From the NCBI GenBank assembly GCA_034211275.1, contig JAXHTF010000055.1:1-34000 (forward strand): a stretch of DNA of 34,000 nt, read 5' to 3'. Shown here piece by piece: positions 6,850 through 13,559 of this stretch; positions within the stretch are counted from its first letter, which is position 1, and every line of letters starts with the position of its first letter. The DNA comes from Acidobacteriota bacterium (GTDB lineage Bacteria > Acidobacteriota > Thermoanaerobaculia > Multivoradales > JAHZIX01). The notes beneath the pieces were generated by a model. It made no database searches, was not told the DNA's origin, and was given only the letters and a program-made list of their open reading frames with translations. The position numbers and the translations under genes were made by a program.

Positions 6850-8310
6850 TCAAGGAGCAGGAAAAACATCGCTCCAAGAGTTGGTGTCGCCGGACTCGAA
6901 GCCGTCGGTGAAGATCGGGTCCGGCACCCCCTGGTTGTAGAAGACCATCACCGAGGGATCCCCGGAGTTCCCCACCACTAGGTCCGCATAGCCGTTGCCG
7001 GTGATGTCACCGAAGGCAATGGCGGTACCGGCGCCGGCGGAGTTGTAGCTCCAGGACGGCGTCGAATCCAGCACTCCACCCTGGTTGAGGTAGATGTTGA
7101 CCACGCCGTTGGAGAAGTGGATCTCCGCCAGGTCCGGGTCCTCGTCCCCGTCGACGTCCGCCCACCGTAGATCGCTGTGACCGAAGAAGGTGGCGCTAGA
7201 GCTATAGCCCGCGGTGAGCACGCCGGTGTCGTTGAAGTAGACCAGGGTCGGGTCGCGGCCCAGGGCCAGATCCACCCAGCCGTTGGCGTCCACGTCCGCC
7301 CAGGCCACCCCTTTGTCGGTGTCGGTATCGCCGGTGGTCCAGGTCGGCGTGGTGTCCATGCTGCCGCCGTCGTTGCGGTAGATGCCGCTCTCGAAATTCG
7401 CCCACTTGGACACCGCCAGATCCGGCCACTCATCGTCATCGAAGAGGCCGAAGGCGAGGAAGTTCTGGATCGACGTCTCCGCCGACTGCCACGAGGGCGT
7501 GGTTTCCAGCGTGCCCGCGTCGTTCTCGAAGCCGTACATGGGCCGGAAGGGGTCGTTCTGGGAATTGCCCTGGTTGGCGGTGAAGACGTCGACATCCCCA
7601 TCGTCGTCGTAGTCGAAGAGCACCGCGTAGTTGTTCCAGGCGCTGTCGTTGGACGACCAGCCGGGGCTGGTGGACGGACCGCCGACACCACCGAAGTAGA
7701 TCACCGACGGCGACAGCGAGCCACCGCCGTTGGCGGCGAAGACGTCCGGCAGGAGATCGGCGTTGATCAGGCCCACCTGGATGTCGCCGGTGGAAACCTC
7801 GTCGGCGGAGATCCACGACGGATTCGCCTCCAGCACGCCACCGACATTGCGGTAAATGAGATTCTCCCAATCCTCGTAGGGCGGGAAACTGTTGGAGATG
7901 TAGCAGCCTACCACCACGTCCAGATCCATGTCCCCGTCGATGTCCACCACCTGCAGACCGCCCACCTGCCGGCGCAGGGTGTTGGACCAATCCGGGCTGT
8001 CTCCGTACGGCACCGGATCGGGACCTCGATGGAGCAAACCCGGGACCTCGAAAGCCGGCAGGGTCACCGTCTCCAGACCGTCGTCGGATACCTCCACCCG
8101 CAGCGCCGCCGGCACCGGCCCGGGGCCGTCCTCCGCAGGGGCCTGCTGCGCCTCCAGGGCCGGCCAAGGACCGCACACCACCGCCAGCGAGGCCAAGACC
8201 ACCCCGGCGATGAGCAGCGGCCACCCGCCACCGCGGCCGTCCAACACTTTTCGTGCAGCGTTTCGCCGTCCGGGCATCCGACTCACCTTCGCTTCCTCTG
8301 ACCACCTCAT
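6850..8310 (-). CDS. Secreted FG-GAP/VCBS repeat protein with DGFESGDT tail
   Basis: A 486-residue exported protein. After a basic N-terminus there is a signal segment (WPLLIAGVVLASLAVVCGPWPALEA, about residues 30-54). The body consists of FG-GAP/VCBS beta-propeller repeats with calcium-binding-like loops: DIDGDMDLDVVVG, DYDDDGDVDVF, DVDANGWVDLALG, DVDGDEDPDLAEI and DITGNGYADLVVG. Such propellers usually mediate adhesion or binding outside the cell. The last 20 or so residues, IFTDGFESGDTNSWSDVFPAP, form a short tail separate from the propeller. AGGAGGTGA lies 4-5 bases before the ATG at 8310, which fixes the start. It is divergent from the cyclic-nucleotide-binding gene and convergent with the small membrane protein. 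Confidence 0.85.
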   Translation of the reverse strand: MRWSEEAKVSRMPGRRNAARKVLDGRGGGWPLLIAGVVLASLAVVCGPWPALEAQQAPAEDGPGPVPAALRVEVSDDGLETVTLPAFEVPGLLHRGPDPVPYGDSPDWSNTLRRQVGGLQVVDIDGDMDLDVVVGCYISNSFPPYEDWENLIYRNVGGVLEANPSWISADEVSTGDIQVGLINADLLPDVFAANGGGSLSPSVIYFGGVGGPSTSPGWSSNDSAWNNYAVLFDYDDDGDVDVFTANQGNSQNDPFRPMYGFENDAGTLETTPSWQSAETSIQNFLAFGLFDDDEWPDLAVSKWANFESGIYRNDGGSMDTTPTWTTGDTDTDKGVAWADVDANGWVDLALGRDPTLVYFNDTGVLTAGYSSSATFFGHSDLRWADVDGDEDPDLAEIHFSNGVVNIYLNQGGVLDSTPSWSYNSAGAGTAIAFGDITGNGYADLVVGNSGDPSVMVFYNQGVPDPIFTDGFESGDTNSWSDVFPAP

Positions 8311-8340
8311 TCGTCACCTCCTGACGCCGAGGACCCTTCA

Positions 8341-8409
8341 TTGTCGACTCAAAAGAAAAAAGTCATCGGCATCGACGATATCAAGGGTGAGCTCCCCGAG
8401 CTCTCCTGA
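8341..8409 (+). CDS. Possible 22-residue peptide, leader-like
   Basis: A TTG-initiated frame encodes MSTQKKKVIGIDDIKGELPE followed by LS, with GAGGA about 7 bases before the TTG. The basic start and acidic GELPELS end resemble leader peptides of some ribosomally made natural products. A one-base shift at the end would continue into SPDETVSAASQV..PRSATC and a stop at 8467. No modification enzyme is nearby and the frame is short, so this may be chance. It lies in the divergent spacer between the FG-GAP and cyclic-nucleotide-binding genes. Confidence 0.2.
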   Translation: MSTQKKKVIGIDDIKGELPELS

Positions 8410-8496
8410 CGAGACCGTGTCCGCCGCGTCACAGGTGCCGCCGAGCCCTCGGAGCGCCACGTGCTAAACTGAGCTTCCCCCTTGAGGAAGGAAAGT

Positions 8497-10338
8497 ATGC
8501 CGGCGTCGTCCAAGCTCCAAGATGAACTCGATGCCCTGACCCATCTGGCCAAGCGCCTGTGCGAGCGCCAGATGTACGCAGAGGCCGGGGAGCTCTTTGG
8601 TTTGGCGCTGCAGCTGGACCCGCGCAACAGCGGTCTGCGGCTAGCCCAAGCGGAAGTGCGGCGCATGCAGCGCCAGTACCAGGACAAGAAGCCTCGTACC
8701 CTGCGCGACACCCTCCGGGAGCAGTTCCGACGGGACCTCATCGACAGTGCCCACTTCATCGGCCTGGCGGCCCTCTACGCCGACCGCGGCGAGAACATCA
8801 AGGCCACCGAGTGCCTGGACATCGCCAAATCCAAGGATCCCAACAACCCCGCCAGCTTCAAGCTGCTGGGGCAGATCCTCGCCCGCCGCAAAGACTATGA
8901 CAGCGCCGCGGCCCAGCTCGGCAAGGCGCTACGCTTCAACCCCTTCGACCGCGAGAGCGCCGAGGCCCTGGGCCGGGCGGAATACGAGCGGCGGGAGTTC
9001 CAAGCCTCCCTCGACGCCACCATCCACGCCTTCCTGCTGCTCAACGAGGGCGACCAGGAGGGAGCCGATCGGCTACGACGCCGCATCCGCACCCTGCGTC
9101 AGATCCTCGGGTTCGAGCAAGAGGATCTGCTCCACCACTTCCACCAACAGCGGGACCGGCTGCAGATCTCCTTCGACCGGCTGCAATGGCACCGCGAACG
9201 CTTCCTCGAAGAAGGCGGCATGGTGGACACCGACGCGACCCTCACCGGTACCAAGAGACAGGACACCCGCGGGCTCATCGACCTGGCGGGGCGGATCAAG
9301 AAATTGGGCAGCCTGGCCAGCCTCTCGGACGAGCAGGTCATCCGCATCACCCGGGCGACGAGCGAGGAATTCCTCGAACGCGGTTCCTACGTCTATCAGC
9401 AGCAGAGCACCGGCGACGATGTCTATCTGGTCGAACGGGGCGAGGTGGTGCAGCAGAGCGATACCTCCTACGGCACCTTCGAGCTCCGGCGCATCGGAGC
9501 CAACGGCATCTTCGGAGAGGTCAACTTCATCAGCCGGCTGGATCGCGCCTGCGACGCCGTCACCTCCGAGCCCACGGTGCTGCTGCGCCTCGCCGCCGAG
9601 GATCTGCGCCAGATGGTGGAGGAGGACCCGGAGCTGGGGGTGCAGCTGTACTGGACCTACTGGCACACCCTGGCGGGCAAGCTGCGGGCGGCCAATGAGC
9701 AGATGCGTTCCTTCTTCGCCGAGGATGGCCGGGACACCGTGGTGGACTCCCGGGGCAGCGCCGACGCCAGCGTCTCGCGGCCGGTGGTCACCGACTCCAG
9801 CGCCACCATCCAATTGCTCAAGGAGCAGGGCTTGTCCCACGGCGAGCTCACCACTCTGGCGACCTTCTCCCGGGTGCGCCGTTTTCCCGGCGGCTCGTTC
9901 CTCTTCCGCGAAGGGGACGACGGTCGGGAGATGTACGTGGTGATGGAGGGCAAGGCGCGAATCAGCAAATTCATCCCCGGCGCCGGCGAAGAGGCGTTGG
10001 CCATCCTCGGCCGCGGCGACTTCTTTGGCGAGATGTCCCTCATCGACGGCCAACCGCGCTCCGCCGACGCCAGCGCCCACGGCGGACCGCTGACGGTGCT
10101 GGCCCTGGACCAGGAGACCTTCCGCGAGATTCTCACCATGGACGCCCACGCCTCCCTGGAGATGCTCCAACTCTTGTGCCGCCTCATCGCCCGGCGCCTG
10201 CGGGAAATTGATTCCAAGCTCATCAGCTGGCGCATCCTCGCCGGCCCGGCCATCGGGGACACCGGCGGCGTCACCCCGAGGGAGTCGGATCCGGACAGCG
10301 ATGATTCCCCTGCGAGCCCGCGGCTGAGGAGAGCCTGA
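8497..10338 (+). CDS. TPR protein with two cyclic-nucleotide-binding domains
   Basis: A 613-residue soluble protein. Residues about 1-200 are TPR-like helical repeats (CERQMYAEAGELFGLALQLDP; RRKDYDSAAAQLGKALRFNP). Two CRP-type cyclic-nucleotide-binding domains follow, at about 270-400 (with IFGEVNFISRLDRACDA) and 440-565 (with FFGEMSLIDGQPRSADA). The second keeps the phosphate-binding cassette FGEMSL..PRSA best. There is no C-terminal winged helix, so it is not a CRP-type transcription factor. A role as a cyclic-nucleotide-responsive scaffold is inference. GAGGAAGGAAAG before the ATG at 8497 sets the start. The sigma-like gene follows 44 bases later and is probably in the same transcript. Confidence 0.85.
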   Translation: MPASSKLQDELDALTHLAKRLCERQMYAEAGELFGLALQLDPRNSGLRLAQAEVRRMQRQYQDKKPRTLRDTLREQFRRDLIDSAHFIGLAALYADRGENIKATECLDIAKSKDPNNPASFKLLGQILARRKDYDSAAAQLGKALRFNPFDRESAEALGRAEYERREFQASLDATIHAFLLLNEGDQEGADRLRRRIRTLRQILGFEQEDLLHHFHQQRDRLQISFDRLQWHRERFLEEGGMVDTDATLTGTKRQDTRGLIDLAGRIKKLGSLASLSDEQVIRITRATSEEFLERGSYVYQQQSTGDDVYLVERGEVVQQSDTSYGTFELRRIGANGIFGEVNFISRLDRACDAVTSEPTVLLRLAAEDLRQMVEEDPELGVQLYWTYWHTLAGKLRAANEQMRSFFAEDGRDTVVDSRGSADASVSRPVVTDSSATIQLLKEQGLSHGELTTLATFSRVRRFPGGSFLFREGDDGREMYVVMEGKARISKFIPGAGEEALAILGRGDFFGEMSLIDGQPRSADASAHGGPLTVLALDQETFREILTMDAHASLEMLQLLCRLIARRLREIDSKLISWRILAGPAIGDTGGVTPRESDPDSDDSPASPRLRRA

Positions 10339-10382
10339 GGGCTTCCTTTCGCTACCACCCCGGCGACCCCATCAAGAGCATC

Positions 10383-10958
10383 ATGTCCTCCGAGAAGCAG
10401 AACGGCAGCGCGGACCCACTGCCGGAGCTGCTGGAGGAGCTGGAGCCCCAGCTCAAGCAGCTACTGGCGCGCTTCCGCATCCCCGCTGCCGAGGCGGAGG
10501 CGATGCTCGAGGACTGCCTGATGGTGTTGATCTATCGCCAGGACCAGATCGTCGATCCCCGCCGCTGGTTGCAGCGCACCCTGCGCTACCGCTGTGTGCG
10601 CCACTGGCGCCAGCACCAGGAGCGGGTCTGCCGGGCACTGGACATCGAGCTACGGCGATGGCTGGAGGACGAAGGGGTGAGCGCGTCGGAACGTCAGGGA
10701 CGACGGCGCTTGCTGGAGCGGGAGATCGAACGCCTGCCGAGCCCCTGCCGCCCGGTCCTGCGGGCGCGGCTGGAGCTCGAAGATGGCGGCGGCTCCAGCA
10801 CTAGAGCCACCGGCCCTTCCCGCCATCGGTCTCGTCGGATCAACGCCGGCCACCGCGATCCCTACAATCGATGCCTGACCCGCCTCATGCGCCAGCTGCT
10901 GCAGAACGCCCAGAGCGGCCTGGAGAAGGTCAAGATCCTGTCGGCAAGCCCACCGTGA
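10383..10958 (+). CDS. Sigma-70-like (ECF-type) protein with weak region 4
   Basis: A 191-residue protein whose first half resembles sigma-70 region 2: LKQLLARFRIPAAEAEAMLED, then DPRRWLQRTLRYRCVRHWRQHQ (about residues 25-80). A short linker and REIERLPSPCRPVLRARLELED (about 112-135) look like the start of region 4. The expected helix-turn-helix that follows is replaced by a Gly/Ser/Arg-rich stretch (GGGSSTRATGPSRHRSRR) before CLTRLMRQLL. Either the family is divergent or a compensated frameshift has damaged region 4. A role in transcription initiation is inferred from region 2 only. The 3' end overlaps the M16 gene on the other strand by 29 bases. The frame has no alternative start upstream of the ATG at 10383. 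Confidence 0.6.
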   Translation: MSSEKQNGSADPLPELLEELEPQLKQLLARFRIPAAEAEAMLEDCLMVLIYRQDQIVDPRRWLQRTLRYRCVRHWRQHQERVCRALDIELRRWLEDEGVSASERQGRRRLLEREIERLPSPCRPVLRARLELEDGGGSSTRATGPSRHRSRRINAGHRDPYNRCLTRLMRQLLQNAQSGLEKVKILSASPP

Positions 10959-12195
10959 CCCGCAGCTCTCGTGGGCGCAGGTGGCGTCCCGCAGCTGCCT
11001 CCACCGATGAGCGATCCACCGCTTCGAGCTGTTCGAGGCGCCAGTGAGGATGGTCCAGCGGTAGACCATAGAGCTCGGCGTCGAGCATCAACTCCGCCCA
11101 CTGCCGGGCGGTCTCTCGCCGAAACGCCTCGCGCCCCAGCAAATAGGACTTGGCCTCCGCCAACTCCTCCTCGTCGACGCCGTCCGACAGCAAGCGCTCC
11201 AACTCCTCCCGCACTCCCTTCTCCGCCTGCTCCACGGTGGCCGCCGAGGTCCCGACATAAACTGCCAGACGCCCCGGGTCCAGGCCGGCACCGGAAAGGG
11301 TGTGGACCTGAGTGCTGTAGGCCAGCCCCTCGCGCTCCCGGATACGCGTCGGTAGCCGGCCGCTGAGGCCGCTGCCGGCACCGAGGATCACCGCCAGCAC
11401 TTCCAGCGCCGCAGCGTCGGGATGATTGCGGGGCACCGTCAGGTGGCCGGCGAAGAGGTGCGCTTGATCCCCCTGCACCGGGATCTCCTGGCGCAGCTCC
11501 GGCAGCCCCTGAGGCGGCGCTGGCTCCTCGTCCGGACCACCGCCCCGGGTCAGGCCAGCGAAGAGCTCCTCCGCTCGCGCCGCCAGCGCTTCTTGATCGA
11601 CCTCCGCGGGCTCCCCGGATAAATCGCCGGCGATGGTGAGCAGGACGCCCCGTTGCAAAGCTCGGCGATGGAACTCGCCACACTCCTCGGCCCCGAAAGC
11701 CGCCAGCCCTTCGGCGGTCCCCTGCACCGGCCGGGAGCGCGGGTGGGGCACGTAGAGCTGACGCTGAAAGGCCCAGCTGGTGCGCACCTCCGGCTGGTCT
11801 GCCAGGCTCTCCAGCTCCGCCGCCCCCTGGCGCCGCAGCCAGGTGCAGCGCTCCTCCGGGAAGGACGGCGTCAACACCAACTCCGCCAGCCATTCGAGAG
11901 CCAAGGCAGCATCCACCGCCAGGGCGTCGATGGACACGCCGTGCCCTTCGAAGCTGCCGGAGCTGTGGATCGCCATGCCCCGGCCTTCGGCGTCCTCGGC
12001 AATCTCGGACCACGAGCGCCGCTGAGATCCCTCGCTGAGCAAGCGGCCGGTGATCACCGCCTGACCGGGATGGGTCTCCAGCCGGGCGCCTCCCAGGAGC
12101 AGACAGCGCAGGGACACCATCGGTGCTCCCGGCACCTGGCAGAGGCGAAGCTGCAGGCCGTCGCCCCCGGCGCGCAGAACCAGCGGCGCGCTCAC
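10930..12195 (-). CDS. M16 peptidase family protein, non-catalytic partner
   Basis: A 421-residue M16-fold protein lacking the HxxEH zinc motif; the equivalent region reads VITGRLLSEG. It keeps the C-terminal R-Y signature (GLSGRLPTRIREREGLAYSTQ) used for substrate binding. This is the usual arrangement of two-gene M16 peptidases, where one subunit has the zinc site and the other the R-Y pair. The GTG start at 12195 overlaps the stop of the catalytic partner in a GTGA overlap, so the two are made together in equal amounts. No clear signal peptide is present, so the location is uncertain. The end overlaps the sigma-like gene by 29 bases. Confidence 0.85.
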   Translation of the reverse strand: MSAPLVLRAGGDGLQLRLCQVPGAPMVSLRCLLLGGARLETHPGQAVITGRLLSEGSQRRSWSEIAEDAEGRGMAIHSSGSFEGHGVSIDALAVDAALALEWLAELVLTPSFPEERCTWLRRQGAAELESLADQPEVRTSWAFQRQLYVPHPRSRPVQGTAEGLAAFGAEECGEFHRRALQRGVLLTIAGDLSGEPAEVDQEALAARAEELFAGLTRGGGPDEEPAPPQGLPELRQEIPVQGDQAHLFAGHLTVPRNHPDAAALEVLAVILGAGSGLSGRLPTRIREREGLAYSTQVHTLSGAGLDPGRLAVYVGTSAATVEQAEKGVREELERLLSDGVDEEELAEAKSYLLGREAFRRETARQWAELMLDAELYGLPLDHPHWRLEQLEAVDRSSVEAAAGRHLRPRELRVTVGLPTGS

Positions 12196-13559
12196 GGCTC
12201 GTCCACGATCGATGGGGAATTCGCAGAAGAGGCCGCCGAAGACGAGCCACCGCCGGCGGGCAACGACCAGCCCAACACTCCGCCCCCGGCGGGATCGAAG
12301 CAGCGGGCGGCGGCGGTCAGCTGCTCTTCGTCGGCGTCGAGGGAGCTCTGTAGCCACCGGCGGGGATGATCGAGATCGAAGAGGGTGAGGGCGAAGCCGG
12401 CGCTCAGGGCCTGTTGGTGCACTCGCTCGTGACCGAAGACCCAATCCGCCAACAGCACTCGCCGGGCGCGCTCCAGCTCCTTCGGGGACGGGGGTTCGGA
12501 AGCGAGGCGTGCCAGGTGCTCCAGCACCTCCTTCTCCACCGCCTCGGCATCCGCCCCTGGCACCAGCTCCAGCACCACCGCCAGGGAGCCGGCGAGGGGC
12601 GACTCGGCGACCTGCCCGGCCACCCACAGGCAGCTTTGACGTTCCTCCACCAGCGCCCGATGCAATCGGCTGGCGCGGCCGGAGGTGAGCACCGCCATCA
12701 GCAGCCGCACCGCGGGAAAGAGCTCGTCGCCGGCAGCGGGCCCGCGCAGGGCGAGGCAGAAGCGCGCCACGTCCCCACGCCGCCGCTGAACCCTCAGCCA
12801 TTGGTTCAGCGGCGCCGGCGGCGCCAGCTCCGGCCGCGCCACGGCCCCCCGGGGAATCGCCCCGAGGCGCTCTTGAACCTGCTCCAGGGCGTCCTCCGGC
12901 AGATCTCCGGCGAGCACCAGCACGGCGTTGTCGGGACGATAGAAATGCCGGTGAAAGCGCGCCAGCACGTCACCGTCGGTGGCCCGCAGAGTCTTGCGGG
13001 TACCGATGATGGGGCGTCCGTAGGGATGGCCCTGGAAGAGCGCCTCCTGCACCGCCTGCTCCAGGGCGTCCCAGGGCTCGTCCTCGTACATGGCCAGCTC
13101 TTCCAAAATCACCTGCCGCTCGCTGTCCACCTCCCGGCGGACCAGGTTCAGACCGCTCATGCGGTCCGCCTCGATGGCCAGGGCTTCCTGCCAGCGGTCG
13201 CGGCGGAAGTTGAAGTAATAGGCCGTGGCGTCGTACGAGGTGAAGGCGTTGTTGCTCCCCCCCAACGCCTGGGTGCGGCGATCGATCTCTCCGGGGCCGT
13301 AAGCCGCCGATCCCTTGAACATCATGTGCTCGAGGAAGTGGGCGACGCCGGCCTCCGCCGCCGCTTCGTCCCGTGCCCCAGCGCGGTACCACAGGGCACT
13401 GGTGACGATGGGGGCCTGAGAATTCGGGAGCAGGCAGACGGTGAGACCGTTGTCCAGGGTCTCCACCCGCGTGCCCGCCGGAAGGGCGGGGGCTGTGAGC
13501 TGGGTCGGAACGGCGTTCTCCAACGAGGCGATGGGCTGTTTGGGAAGTCTATGAGTCAT
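12192..13559 (-). CDS. M16 family zinc metallopeptidase, catalytic subunit
   Basis: A 455-residue M16 (pitrilysin/processing-peptidase-like) protein. The inverted zinc motif HFLEH lies at residues 74-78 (GVAHFLEHMMFKGS), followed by the family blocks SNNAFTSYDATAYYF and ERQVILEELAMYEDEPWD, the latter supplying the third zinc ligand. It degrades or processes peptides; the substrate is unknown. It starts inside the kinase gene's last codons (11-base overlap) and ends in a 4-base overlap with its non-catalytic partner, so translation of kinase, catalytic subunit and partner is probably coupled. No obvious signal peptide. Confidence 0.92.
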   Translation of the reverse strand: MTHRLPKQPIASLENAVPTQLTAPALPAGTRVETLDNGLTVCLLPNSQAPIVTSALWYRAGARDEAAAEAGVAHFLEHMMFKGSAAYGPGEIDRRTQALGGSNNAFTSYDATAYYFNFRRDRWQEALAIEADRMSGLNLVRREVDSERQVILEELAMYEDEPWDALEQAVQEALFQGHPYGRPIIGTRKTLRATDGDVLARFHRHFYRPDNAVLVLAGDLPEDALEQVQERLGAIPRGAVARPELAPPAPLNQWLRVQRRRGDVARFCLALRGPAAGDELFPAVRLLMAVLTSGRASRLHRALVEERQSCLWVAGQVAESPLAGSLAVVLELVPGADAEAVEKEVLEHLARLASEPPSPKELERARRVLLADWVFGHERVHQQALSAGFALTLFDLDHPRRWLQSSLDADEEQLTAAARCFDPAGGGVLGWSLPAGGGSSSAASSANSPSIVDEP

